A DNA stretch of 64,000 bases from NCBI GenBank assembly GCA_944548615.1, contig OX155967.1, forward strand, positions 5,654,481-5,718,480, in the 5' to 3' direction. The notes below the pieces were generated by a model. That model ran no database searches, was not told the DNA's origin, and was given only the letters and a program-made list of their open reading frames with translations. The stretch is from Micropterix aruncella (lineage: Eukaryota; Arthropoda; Insecta; Lepidoptera; Micropterigidae). Positions 31,641-43,039 of the stretch are shown here, in pieces (position 1 is the stretch's first letter; every line of letters begins with the position of its first letter). A program made the translations under genes and the position numbers.

Positions 31641-32154
31641 TAAGTACGGATAATATCCGTACTGCTTAAAATATATAAATCGTAAGAAACATGGTTAGAA
31701 CAGTTAAATAAAGGTTAAAACAGTTAAAGTGCATACAACCCAGTGTCGACAAGAAAACGAACTAAACCCATGTCGCTCGATACAATATAAAATTAACTGG
31801 TTATGCCAATAACAACTACTATTTATGTAACTTTAACGATTTTATAAATAATTTTTACATTAACATTTAAACATGATATAGCGGCATTCACACCAGAAGC
31901 TTTGTGATTCTCGGTTGTTGTGATTAGTACACAAAGAAATATCCTTAGTGTTATTTTTATTTATTTATCTATTTAAAGTAAAGCCCGAGATACACATTCC
32001 TGTGACATTGCAATATATTCATGTTTGGACTAGTAGCTAAGAAAAAGTTCATTGTAGCAGTTCGTTAGGTTAGGTTTGTTAGTTCGTTAATCGTGAAACA
32101 ATCCCTAATATTTTTTTACATGGCATTAGAGAATTGTAATCGAATTCAGCAACT

Positions 32155-32830
32155 GGAGCTGTCAACTTCAACGGGCGAACCCATCACCTCAGGAAGTTTT
32201 AACGATATTTTATTGTTCTGTTTCCCGTGAGGTGGGCATAAAAGGCTTGGGACGAAAGCAGTCAACTGTCTACGCTTCTCGCCGGTATGAAGCCAACATG
32301 TTAACGCGACAAATCGGGTTTGCACCCAGCGGGCCGACATTCGCGTCCTTACTTCCAGTTACAGCCAGATTATTCCTGTCTGGAAACAGTACTGTTTCCT
32401 ATAGAGCGGGGTGGTTGCTGACCTTACGGCGACTGCTCTTGAAACGACCATCGGCTACTACGACTACTACGATTCTGGGTGAACAGCAGGGCAAAGGATG
32501 CCGTGGTCCGTGATAGATTCGGTTGACACCGTTTCACGGCTACGTAAAAAAGAGGACCGCGTAAGCGAACTCGTAACCTGTCGAGAGACCGGAGTAATCT
32601 GGTCGCAACTGGAAGTAAGGGCGTTAGTGTAAGCCCGCTGGGTAACAAACCTGACTATCTCGCGGATAAGGCGTTGGCCTCCTACGGGCATGTGGCGGAG
32701 CTTGACGGTGGCCTGATTTTTTTCCTAAGTCTTCTGCGCATACTTCTCGGGAGATAGAACGATCGTATTTCGTTAAAACTTCCTGAGGTGATGGGTTCGT
32801 CCGTTATAGTTGACAGCTCTAGTTGCCCGG
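32155..32830. repeat. Family G inverted pair
   Basis: A forward opening block (CTGTCAACTTCAACGGGCGAA, then CACCTCAGGAAGTTTTAACG) runs to about 32380. A longer reverse copy follows directly (ACAGTACTGTTTCCTATAGAG to GTTGACAGCTCTAG). The outer ends are reverse complements over roughly 100 bases with moderate identity, so the transcript could fold back. It contains a CTACGACTACTACGA micro-repeat near 32456. Confidence 0.6.
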
Positions 32831-32867
32831 CTGTTCACCCGGAATCGGGTAGCAAAGACCAACTATA

Positions 32868-33077
32868 ATGGAGGAAGGGACGGACTACGCAATGTCTCAC
32901 GTTTGCTCAACCTTTGCACAAAGACAGTTGTATGTCTTCGCCCCATTTTTTTTATACCTCAGAAGAGCCAATAGAAAATGTTCAAAATGTGGGTACACCC
33001 GATTCAGGGCAAAAGTCAAAAAATGGCTTCTTAACGATGTAGGTCGTTACGTATGTACTTATTTCTTATATAACTAG
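32868..33077 (+). pseudogene. LINE C-terminal fragment, family A type
   Basis: Plus-strand frame reading STFAQRQLYVFAP and later FRAKVKKWLLNDVGRYVC stop. It fits the family A ending PR-KTTFGQRHY-FIAP...FK-K-KWLL--GR. The middle is rearranged. No tail was found before the next LINE. Confidence 0.6.
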
Positions 33078-33231
33078 CCCTTTTATTACTTGTATATTTA
33101 CATTAATGTGTGTAATATTTTATACCATTATTTTAGTATTGCGATTGAAAGAAGTTTAGTAGTCAAATAACGTCAGTACTACTCAAAAAACAAAGGCAGT
33201 GTATTCGTATACCCAGATACAGGCTGTTCGG

Positions 33232-33970
33232 CCTAGTGAGGCACTCATCGTAAGCCGCTATTTGTAAAATCAGGAATAATGACTCTATTTTCTTCTTACA
33301 TCTACCAAAATATTATGTACGCTCGTAGACACCTAACAGAAGCTCCGGTGAATAGTGATTTTCATCATCACGATACGAGGAATAAATCCAATCTCCACAT
33401 AAACCGACAGCGACTTAGCAAAGTGCGAAACAGTTTTATTCACCAAAATTTGTCCTTCTATAATAAGATTCCAGAGCAAATGAACAGCCTTGGAGAGGAC
33501 CAATTTAAAAAGATAATTATACATAATTTGGTAAGAAACCCAATTTATGGTATAAGGGAGTTTGAAAATTCTGAGTTTATTTTCCATGTTGATGATTAAT
33601 GAAATGTGTAAAGTTTTAAACATAATGGTATTATGATAGTTGACATTCTAATTTTCATATAATTAAATTCATTTTCAAAAAAATACGAAGGCATATTGCT
33701 GGATTGGCAATAAAATATATATTTTTTGATTATTCTACATAGAATTTGCATTTCTATTTTAATATATTATTCTCCCTGACTCATCACATTAGCATATTTT
33801 GATTATTTGTATGTAGGTAATATTGAATATAATATTACAGCCATGACAACTATCACGATAGTTATGTTTATAATAATGAAGTTTTTAGCATTTAATTTTG
33901 TGACGCATCCAAGTGTAGGAATGCCTATCTACTGGAGTAGTTGATTGTATTGTATTGTATTGTATTGTAT
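33232..33970 (+). pseudogene. 5'-truncated LINE with (TTGTA)n tail
   Basis: Plus-strand copy. The frame from 33240 reads RKPLFVKSGIMTLFSSYIYQ, HHHDTRNKSNLHINRQRL, SFIHQNLSFYNKIPEQM and GIREFENSEFIFHVDD stop (33599), without internal stops. It covers the last 120 codons. The UTR holds CTATCACGATAGTTATG and GACGCATCCAAGTGTAGG, and the tail (TTGTA)n is at 33944-33970. Sister copies are at 3713, 30185, 48590 and 59022. Confidence 0.85.
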
Positions 33971-34197
33971 CTAAAATGATCTTATGGGTTGTTTTCGTTT
34001 CCTTATTGCTTATATAAGTAGTTACAATTTATACATGTACGATCACACTGATAACTCTACTCTACCACAATGTAACAAATAAAATAATAAATTAAATTAA
34101 TTAATAAATAGTATATTGATCACTTAGTCAACGCTGCCTAGGCCATGCACACGCTTGGTTATAATTAAAAGACAATTAAATGTATCAACAAGAATAA

Positions 34198-35272
34198 AAA
34201 ACACCACTGCCGTTACAGAAAGTGAACTATTGTATTTATAAGGGGCTAAGGAAGCTAAGGGGCCCTTGCTGAGTTGGCCACGAAGACCCATTGTGTTCAG
34301 GGTTGGTCACACTCACGGGTCAACGCCCATCCGACGGCCTCCCCGCATGAAGTGTGAGCCTTGGTAGGACTATGGCCTTACGGTTAGTTTCCCCTAGGAA
34401 TCAATCTTCTGACGCTCCTGCACGGTCTGCGCTCCGTGCGGCATTGCCAATCGATTGCGCACTCTGACTAACAGTCGGGGAAGTCTGGGAGCAGTACTGT
34501 TTCCTATAGAGCGGGGGTGGTTGCGGACCTTACGGCGATCGGCTACCCGATCCTGGGTGAACAGCCGGGCAAAGGATGCCGTGGTCCGCGATAGACCGTT
34601 TCACCGCTTCGTAAGGGAGAGGACCGCGCAAGCGACCTCGAACTCGTAACCAATCGAGAGACTGGAGTAATCTGGTCGCAATTGAAAGTAAGGGCGTGAG
34701 TGTAAGCCCGCTGGGTAGCAGGGTTCCTGCCATGGTTATCTCGCGGTTAAGGCGTTGGCCTCTTACGGGCTTGTGGCGGAGCTTGATGGTGGACTGTCTT
34801 TGTCCAAGTCTTCTGCGCTGACTTCAGGGAGACAAAATGACTAATCGTTAAAGCTTCCTGAGGTGACGGGCTCGCCCGCTATAGTTGGCAACTTTAGTTA
34901 TTTTATTTATAATTATTTTATTAAATTTTTTTAATGCAATATTTGTGGTTTATATATTTATCCGGATAGATAAATGTATATTTCCGGAATTCACTCAATC
35001 AGCCCGTTTATTTGACAGTTAAATACGATATATTCACGTTAATTTATTGAAATTTGGTCATTTGGACATTAAATTAGACAACTACTTACTTGATATTTGG
35101 ACAGTTAAGTTATCCTATGACACTCGAGATGACATAACGAATCTAACAATATCACACATTTCTAAAACTGTTCAGGCGTTTAGACGTTATGGTGGAATAA
35201 AGAAACGGAATACATACATACATGAAACCTAAACACATTACACTCCTTGTTCGTGGGCAGTCGTGTTTTAAA
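34198..35272 (+). mobile_element. Family F element, split by family G insertion
   Basis: Old element with inverted ends: AACACCACTGCCGTTACAG on the left and GGGCAGTCGTGTTTT on the right, read as imperfect TIRs (AAAACACGACTGCC). The interior has TTTATCCGGATAGATAAATG, ATTTGGACATTAAATTAGAC and GATGACATAACGAATCTAAC. Family G sits inside at 34242-34899; removing it leaves a unit of about 415 bp. Other copies or parts are at 44755, 51061, 54505, 56505 and 58787. No transposase, so a MITE-like status is inferred. Confidence 0.6.
34242..34899 (-). mobile_element. Family G full-length copy with 13-bp TSD, inside family F
   Basis: Reverse copy of 658 bp from GGGGCTAAGGAAGCTAAGGG to TTGGCAACTTTAGTT. 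The flanks are ATTGTATTTATAA (34229-34241) and ATTTTATTTATAA (34900-34912), a 13-bp direct repeat with one mismatch. The uninterrupted target, ATTGTATTTATAATTATTT, exists in another family F copy near 58815, which confirms the insertion boundaries. A small gap relative to other copies lies near 34540. Confidence 0.85.
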
Positions 35273-36029
35273 AAAAATACGCGTTAATGGCGGACTTATA
35301 AATCTTACAATCGACCGTTTGATTACCTTTTTTTATAGTCATCATACAGTACTCATAGAAGTCATACAGTAAATTTAAAATAAACTAATACATATATATG
35401 CTAATAAGTTACGTTTAATTACAATATGCAATTTTTACTATGATTGCTCAGGGAAGGATATTGGAGATGGTAAGGTGGGGGGGGGGGGGAGGTATTGGTT
35501 AGCAGCTGTGTGAAAGCAAATGTTTCTTTGACAATATTTTGAATGTGAGCAACGATGGCGCAAGCAGACATGAATCTTCGTTGCCCTAGGTGTGGGAGCT
35601 GATTCCATACACGAGCTGAATGGACCGTAAATGAATACTTTTAAAACAGAGGAGTGTAAACAGAAGAGTGATGTAATGGAATGGCGAGATCAATTCCAGC
35701 CTGATCGAAGTGGACGACGGTGGCCTCCCAAAGGGCGGACCTCTACCTCCCTGTTTGGGTAGTGTCTTTTTTCTCAAACCTTCATCATCCGAATATCGAT
35801 CACGATTTGATAACCATTAATGCCTAAACATGAAGCTGCCACATTTGGCCATGATGCAACATGTTCTTTCAATAACCGGCTTATTTCAAATACCAAAGAC
35901 ATTACAAAGAAAACGTGACCGTTTAATGCCAATTTGACACAATTTAGTTATACTGAACTTTAAGCAAAAAATATCACTTATATAAGCTTATTCGCCGCAT
36001 AGGGAGGGGTTAGACATAGTCTATGCTCT
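35273..36029. other. Mostly unassigned, with a LINE C-terminal scrap
   Basis: A run of about 15 G at 35477-35489. On the minus strand, 35640-35500 reads RVWNQLPHLGQRR and, in a neighbouring frame, PSLLTFKILSKKHLL, the WN-LP...TFK..L..HL ending of a LINE. The rest shows no feature I can support. Confidence 0.35.
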
Positions 36030-36250
36030 ATCGACAATCTTTCGAACAAGACGAAAAAGTCGGAAAAGTCGAAAAAGTCGAAAAAGTCGGAAAAGGCGGA
36101 AAAAACGGAAAAAGTCGGAAAATTCGAATTCGATTTCGAATTTCGAGGGTTAAAGGGTGGCGCTAGGTTGGGGGTGGGGTTGTGGTAGGAATAATGATAT
36201 TAATATTCAGATGAATTACAGTCCTGGCTACTTGACAGGAAGGTCTTGGG
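36030..36250 (+). repeat. Repeat shared with the 28.3 kb TIR element
   Basis: A purine-rich (GTCGGAAAAA)n stretch at 36050-36120 is followed by AAAGGGTGGCGCTAGGTTGGG, AATATTCAGATGAATTACAG and GGCTACTTGACAGGAAGGTC. The same order, inverted, is at 28329-28548. The simple-repeat part and the poly-G/C part correspond by position, so the two are copies of one element. The other TIR is not found here. Confidence 0.6.
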
Positions 36251-36305
36251 GTGACATCCGACATTGCCGTCGGATATAAATCCGACATTGCAAATGCCTG
36301 CAGTG

Positions 36306-36655
36306 ATGGCGAATAAAGTGTTGTCGTATTTGGGCATGATATCACACATCGTCCAATGGACGATGCATTTAACGACGAGTTACAAAGAGAACAACACTAC
36401 GACCCCGAATCATTAGCCTAAGCTGTTCGTACAAATTTTAATGATTCGCAATTGAATCAACAACAAAAGTCTGCGTACGAAATTTTGATAGATGCTGTTA
36501 ACAAAGGAAATGGTGAAATTTATTTCCTGGATGCTCCCGGAGGGACTGGTTCTCAATGTCAATTAGTTTTGGCGAGGATTCGATCGCAGAATGAAGTTGC
36601 CCCAGCATTGACTTTGTCTGGAATAGCAGCGACTTTGTTAGAAGGCGGATGAACT
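36306..36655 (+). pseudogene. Helitron Pif1-like helicase fragment
   Basis: Translation shows the N-terminal part of a Helitron helicase: VLSYLGHDITHRPMDDAF, then QHYDPESLA, an in-frame TAA (36419-36421), then LNQQQKSAYEILIDAVN, FLDAPGGTGSQCQLVLARIR and SGIAATLLEGG. APGGTG is the Walker A loop, but the usual Lys-Thr after it is replaced by Ser-Gln, so it could not bind ATP normally. It ends at 36655; the remaining helicase and the Rep domain are absent. This is the only trace of an autonomous Helitron in the window. Confidence 0.85.
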
Positions 36656-36769
36656 AAAAACCTACCTTGAAAATGCCACTGAAAATGCCACTCTCTTGAA
36701 AACCTCTGAAAAACAACTCACTCTCTTGAAAACTCTCTGAAAAACATTTTTTTATTCTATTATTATATA

Positions 36770-36890
36770 GTTTGTTTATTTATTCGAAGAACTTTATTGC
36801 ACATACAATAGAGTACAACATGGTGGCCCTATTACCAAGTGGCAATACCTTGCGATCATACAGCCAGGGTTACTCTCACTAAATGCTTAT
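36770..36890 (-). mobile_element. LINE 3' end, same family as 8704-9360
   Basis: On the minus strand: AACCCTGGCTGTATGATCG, GTATTGCCACTTGGTAATAG, GTTGTACTCTATTGTATGTG and CAATAAAG. This matches the 3' UTR of the LINE at 8704-9360 (GATATTGCCACTTGACAATAG, CAATAAAG). The tail is short and TAAATAAAC-like. Upstream (36890-37090) no coding text was recognised. Confidence 0.65.
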
Positions 36891-38162
36891 GTTGGCAAAA
36901 TAATATACAACAACAGTAATTTTTGCAAAGTAATGGTGATAATATTTATTATCAACACTGTAATTATAATCCTTGCCTAAGAAAGTTCGATATTATCAAG
37001 ATACAATCCATTTTTCCAATTCCGTTGAACATGCGAAACAATAGTATAGAGTACAGAAAAACATAAAAATAGTTAGAATATAAAAAAAAATTAATCTAAA
37101 AAACATATATTTATTTATTTTATTTATTTTATTTTATTTTATTCTGGAACCAAACAGAACTACATACAATGCAATAAAAACCTATTTAAAAGTGACAAAA
37201 ATCAATTAATGTGATTCCGAATATAAAGTATACAAAATGAACGCAATATAATTTTATATTGTTTCCGCTTGAGAATGGGGGGAATCAGGATGGGAAGTGA
37301 GGTGAAAGGGAGAGACAAAATAGATAAAAATATATTATGTATGTATATAAATATATTTATATTTAATTTTAGGTATGATATATAGTTATTATAATGAATA
37401 TACTTGAGATAAAATTATGTCCTTGAACTAAATTAAATGAAATATAATATGTATAAATGTTTTGTGATCATCTAGATAGACTCTAGAATTTTTTTTTATT
37501 GAGTTCTTATAAGAGGTTTTTGATGAGTGTAATATGTCCACATAATCCCAATGTATAATGTCCATATAATCTATCATCTTTATCATTCATGTAGTCGTTA
37601 ATCTTATGGTAGCCTTTTTACATTGTAGGTTTTAAATACGATACTTAAATGGCTCTACTGCTAACTTTAAGATTTCCTGAGGAAATTCGTTATAGAAATG
37701 TATAAATTATCCGACAAAAGAAGTTTTGACCTTTTTTAGTAGGAATTTGGAACTGAAAGCTATTTTTCTATTTCTGGTATTAATTGGCCTTTACTGACTT
37801 TACTGAAAAGTTTTAGATTTTCTTACATACTTTATATTTGCAAAAAAAATAAAAAGCAACTTCGAGTGTATTATCCATTGAAAAGTTCCCGCAGAGTCTC
37901 TCTATAACCTAGTCTATATATCGATCGAATAGCCCTTTTTACAGCACAAAGATGGTTTCAATATTAGAAGCCCTACCCCGTAATACGGGGCCATATGACA
38001 TAACGCTGTGAAAGTAGCTGGAAGTTGCCTCATTTTCCTTTAAACAAAAGTTGCCATTCTAGAGTGCATCAGTGGAGTCCACTGATGCACGTGGACTCCA
38101 CTGTAATTTATTTGTCTATAGTTATTCCAAAACAGTTATATCTAAATTTCAGTGTACTGTTT
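36891..38162. other. AT-rich DNA, no recognised gene
   Basis: Contains a TTTATTTTATTTTATTTTATT run near 37115-37142 and AT-rich text to 37950. A small perfect hairpin lies at 38064-38090 (GTGCATCAGTGGA, one base, then its complement). Frames are short and unrecognised. It may contain 3' UTR remnants. Confidence 0.3.
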
Positions 38163-38166
38163 TTAA

Positions 38167-40343
38167 GCTATTGCATAGCTTTTATCGCGGGCCTAGGCCA
38201 GCGCGGCGACCGAATGAAGAAATTTCTTAACGAAAATTAATGATTTTAAACTGATAATTACGTCTAAACGAGTACTGCTTACGATTCGAAAAATATATAT
38301 ATATTAAACAAGAACATTTTCCTAATATTCTTAACTTTGAATATTTTAGATTTGTTTATATTACATAGTGTAATTAATTTGTTAAATTAGGTCTGACCGA
38401 ACACAAAAACGACTACTACGCAAATACTATCTGGCGTATTATTATGAAACCTGCACCATTTTAAAGATAATTTAATTATCTATCTTTTTATCTACGATTT
38501 TTTTCGAACAATCCGTTTTTTTGCTTTATCGAATAAAAAATTCGTGCGCGGCGCTCTATCGGAAGACGTTTAAATTATTCCGAATCATTTGCTACCGCAG
38601 CCGCAAATGATTCGGAATAATTTCAACGTTTTCCGATAGAGCGCAGTTATCTGATATCAGAAAAAAATAAAATAAATAAAATAAATAAATAATTATAATT
38701 GCATCTGTTGTTAAAAATGCTATGCAATAGCTTTACCGCGGCAGTCCCCGAGTGCCACACGTTTTTTTTTCATTGTAAGTTAATTTTAACCTTTTCTCAG
38801 TTTGGGAAGAGTTGTTAGTCCCATTAGTCACTGATAGAGGGCCCTTTTTTATTTCTTTCAAATTAAAGTTCACTCTGTCTATCTACTTATTGAAGCCTAA
38901 TATTCCTTTTCATGAGAAATAACAGGACTTTTCATGATAAATAACAGGAATATACAATAAATTGATTTCCACAGATTGCTCAATCAAATAACGAACACAG
39001 TTTTTAAAAAATATTTAAATTTCAGCTGAATACCTCGTGCAAACAACACGACTAGATAAGGGTGATAGAGATGAAAAATAACAAATATATGATTTTGAAT
39101 ACACTTTATATAATATGATTTTAATTGTATAATAAGTGTAATTATAAAATAGAGTAATATTAAAAATAATAAAAAATACGTGTGGCACTCGGAGACTGCC
39201 GCGGTAAAGCTATTGCATAGCAATTTTAACAACTTATGCAATTATAATTTTAAAAAAATCTGATATCAGATAACTTCGCTCTATCGGAAAACGTTGAAAT
39301 TATTCCGAATCATATGCGGCTGCGGTAGCAAATGATTCGGAATAATTTAAACGTCTTCCGATAGAGCGCCGCGCACGAATTTTTTATTCGATAAAGCAAT
39401 TAAAACGGATTAATCGAAAAAAATCGTAGATAAAAAGATAGATAATTAAATTATCTTTAAAATGGTGCAGGTTTCATAATAATACGCCAGATAGTATATG
39501 CGTAGTAGTCGTTTTTGTGTTCGGTTAGACCTAATTTCACAAATTAATTACACTATGTAATATAAACAAAATCAAAAATATTCAAAGATAAGAATATTAG
39601 GAAAATGTTCATGTTTAACATATATTTTTTTAGAATCGTAAGCAGTACTCGTTTAGACGTAATTATCAGTTTAAAATAATTAATTTTCGTTAAGAAATTT
39701 CTTCATTCGGTCGCCGCGCTGGCCTAGGCCCGCGATAAAAGCTATGCAATAGCTTAATAAAAAAAATACGTGTGGCACTCGGGGACTGCCGCGGAAAAGC
39801 TATTGCATAGCATTTTTAACAACTTATGCAATTATAATTATAATTATTAATTTAATTTTTTCTGATATCAGATAACTGCGCTCTATCGGAAAACGTTGAT
39901 ATTATTACGAATCATTTCCGGAAGCAAATGATTCGAAATAATTTAAACGTCTTCCGATAAGGCGCCGCGCACAATTTTTTTATTCGATAAAGCAAAAAAA
40001 CCGGATTATTCAAAAAAATCGTAGATAAAAAGATAAATAATTAAATTATATTTAAAATGGTGCAGGTTTCATAATAATACGCCAGATAGTATTTGCATAG
40101 TAGTCGTTTTTGTGTTCGGTTAGACCTAATTTCACAAATTAATTACACTATGTAATATAAACAAAATCTAAAATATTCAAAGCTAAGAATATTAGGAAAA
40201 TGTTCTTGTTTAACATATATTTTTTTCGAATCGTAAGCAGTACTCGTTTAGACGTAATTATCAGTTTAAAATCATTCATTTTCGTTAAGAAATTTCTTCA
40301 TTCGGTCGCCGCGCTGGCCCCGCGATAAAAGCTATGCAATAGC
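38167..40343. mobile_element. TTAA-flanked element built of three palindromic units
   Basis: A 2177-bp block with GCTATTGCATAGC at the left end and its complement GCTATGCAATAGC at the right. TTAA flanks both sides (38163-38166, 40344-40347), as in piggyBac-type insertion. The outer 70 bp are also inverted repeats. Inside are one inverted unit (38167-38761) and two direct units of exactly 576 bp each (39178-39753, 39768-40343), each bearing the 13-mer near both ends. A 400-bp spacer (38762-39177) separates the inverted from the direct units. No transposase frame. I cannot name the family. Confidence 0.8.
38551..38644. repeat. Inner hairpin of the 38-40 kb unit, 42-bp arms
   Basis: Arms 38551-38592 and 38603-38644 (GCGCTCTATCGGAAGACGTT ... 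GATAGAGCGC) are reverse complements with about two mismatches around a 10-nt loop. The same hairpin recurs in the direct units near 39285-39370 and 39880-39965, somewhat degraded in the last. A GATATC palindrome lies next to each. Confidence 0.85.
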
Positions 40344-40347
40344 TTAA

Positions 40348-41324
40348 AAATCACCAGTAATAATTAAAAATAACTGAAGAATCACGGGTTCCATACTTGG
40401 ACGGTGTACTCAAGACTCAAGATGAGGATAGACGTACGAATGATATACAAAATTATAAGCAGCCCGGGTGCTTGATGGGGCTTTTGTTCCTGTCTGTCAC
40501 TAGAGATCTAAAAAGTATGTATAGTGCCGATGAATAAGATTCTCTACTTCGTGACCCACTTTCTTTCGTTAGAGTGAGGTGAATCGTTCCGTTCACTCAT
40601 CACTGTGTACCGAATCAGAACAGAACTCTCGCTATCTTACTCGACGTTACGTCAGCCTCTGAGATTGAATCACTGAGTCGAGACTTTCCGTTTCGTTCAC
40701 CACGCCGCGGTGTTTGTCGCGGTTCCATTACCTGGAAAATGCAGGGCTGACCAACTTGTGTGCTATTTCTTACATTTCACAATTAATAACAAAGCGTATT
40801 AGATTGATCAACGTCGTACTACAATTTGGCAACTAGGATTTTACTACGAAATGTAAGGTGTAGACGGCACTTAAAGTTACAAAATTTATTAGTGTAAAAA
40901 AATAGTTTTTTTTGCATTGAAATAAAAATTAAAACATTTTTTTTTATTTGGAAATTCACAATAAAAGTTTAAGCATAAAATACACTTTATCCCATAGCAA
41001 GATTTAACCAGAGGTGTGTATTTTATAATGTCTCATATTGCTCCACTTGTGCTAGAGCGGACATTACACTGCAATATATCTGTAATCCATTAAAATAATA
41101 AATATTTTATATGTATATATTAGGTATAGGATACATACTGGATATTTATATAGATGTACATATATACATATATAGATATATGGGTATATACATACATATA
41201 GAATACTATATACATAAAATATATTACAATATATAAATACAAGACCAAGGATATACGTGAGATAAAGAATAGTCGAGATTAAAAAAATGTATAAAAAAGT
41301 CAACATTAAAAAAGTTTTCACATT
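40348..41324. other. Unassigned, partly GC-balanced
   Basis: The stretch 40430-40750 is less AT-rich than its surroundings and has no match elsewhere in the window (GGTGCTTGATGGGGC, CGTGACCCACTTTCTTTCG), so it is a candidate for unique DNA. It holds no long frame. 41064-41330 is TATA-rich. Confidence 0.3.
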
Positions 41325-42035
41325 TTTCATTTCATTTCATCAACATTTTTCACAAAATTTTTTCATTGGTCCCAAATTGTATAATGACATAGAGGAAAAA
41401 TGAAAACACCTAAAGAACAATCAAGAGTTTAAAGACAATATTAATAAATGGTTACTTGAATTAGGGAGGTCTAAATCTGAAAACTTGGTTTGTAAAGCGT
41501 ATGTATAACGGTTAATTTAAAAATAATATTGTATATTTATATAAATTATTATGTATATATTAATAGTATATCATATCATATTTTAATTTATATTATTTCA
41601 TATTTTTAGCACGGGTTTTATAATTGTAGTTATATATTTTATTAAATCATAAATATGTTTATACCATATGGCATTTATTATTTATTGAAATCGTATTTAA
41701 CGTATATGTGTATCTGCCATATTGTATTACCTACAATGTATTATTCGTACAAATTTAGTGTTTTGATTTCTATTATAGTATTATTTATTTATTATTATAT
41801 ATTATTCAACCTTAATTAAGTACATTCATTAATTATAAAAATAAAAATTGTTTACGTTAATTAGGATAATTGTTACATAAGTTGCATTACTTATTTTAAT
41901 TACTCTGACCCGCCTAGATACGGAACAGTTTAGTCCTAGTTAGGTGGACAATGAGCATTAGCTGCATTTCGGTGTTCAATTTTTTCGAGTTACTTATAAC
42001 ATTGATAACAATGGGGCTAAATGTAGAAAAAATAA
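41325..42035 (+). pseudogene. Family A LINE 3' end
   Basis: Plus-strand remnant. FFIGPKLYNDIEEKMKTP and, after a frameshift, FKDNINKWLLELGRSKSENL and VCKAYV stop (about 41505). These match the family ending FIAP-FYN...FK-K--KWL. A UTR follows with the hairpin site at 41908-41949 (GGAAC AGTTTAGTCCT A GTT). The tail is weak (AAAAAATAAATGAATC near 42020). Only the last 60 codons survive. Confidence 0.7.
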
Positions 42036-42308
42036 ATGAATCAAGGATTAAACCTTAAAAACAAAAAGAAGATAGTCGTGATTGAAAAAGTCTTGTTTAA
42101 AACAGTCGTGATGAAAAATAGTCGAGATTGCATATAATAAATTTTACTTAATAATGTCAAGAGAATATTAGAAAATTATTGAAACCGCTCGTTGGTTTTG
42201 GATCTGTATATAAACTGAAGAAAAAGTTGAATCGCTAATTTTACATTTATAAATAAACTAACCTACGAGAAACCATTTATTTAATTAAAAACCGCTGTTG
42301 TGCCAACA

Positions 42309-42975
42309 TCTTGCGGTGTCGACTACAACGGGCGAGCCCGTCACCACAGGACGTTTTAACGATTAGTCGTTCTGTCGCCCTGCAGTGAACGTAGAAGACT
42401 TTGGACAGTACAATTCTACGTCCAGCTACGTCACAACCCGTGAGAGTCCAACGCCTTACCGCGAGTTAGCCAGGAATAAACCCGGCGGGTTCGAGATACT
42501 CGCGCCCTCATTTCCAATTGTGACCAGATTTCTCCGGTCTCTCGATTGGTTCCGAGTTCGAGGTCGCTTGCGCGGTCCTCTCCCTTACGAAGCGGTGAAA
42601 CGGAGTGCACCGAATCTATCGCGGACCAAGGCGTCCTTTGCCCGACTCTGAACCGGGATCGGATGGCCAATGGTCATTTCAAGAGCAGTCGCCGTAAGGT
42701 AGACAACCACCCCCGCTCTGTAGGAAACAATACAGTTCCCAGACTCCCCCGACTGTTAGTCGGAGAGCACAATCGATAGGCTTGCGCCGCACGGTGTGCA
42801 GACCGTCCAGGGGCGCCAGAGGTTTGATTCCCAGGGGAGACTGGTTGACCCAGTGTCCTACCCGGGATTCGCACCCCATCCGGGGAGGCCGTCGGATGGG
42901 TGTTGACCCGTGAGTGTGACCGACCCTGAACACATGGGTCATCGTGGCCACCTCATCGTGGGCCCGTTAGCCCCC
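42309..42975 (+). mobile_element. Family G full-length copy with perfect 14-bp TSD
   Basis: Best-bounded family G copy, 667 bp, forward. It is flanked by the exact direct repeat CTGTTGTGCCAACA (42295-42308 and 42976-42989). It runs from TCTTGCGGTGTCGACTACAA to GGGCCCGTTAGCCCCC. Landmarks in order: ACGGGCGAGCCCGT hairpin, AACGATTAGTCGTTCTGTC, TTCGAGGTCGCTTGCGCGG, GAAACGGAGTGCACCGAATC, GTCATTTCAAGAGCAGTCG, GTTAGTCGGAGAGCACAATC and GACCGTCCAGGGGCGCCAG. No TIR, no poly(A), stops in every frame. Confidence 0.85.
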
Positions 42976-43039
42976 CTGTTGTGCCAACACTGAGCAACAA
43001 GGATACCATATTTTTTAAAAAATACAAATGTACTTGGGA

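Noticed and set aside
40430..40750. Possible regulatory or exon island
   Set aside because: Composition differs from the surroundings, but there is no frame, splice pair or motif to support a call.
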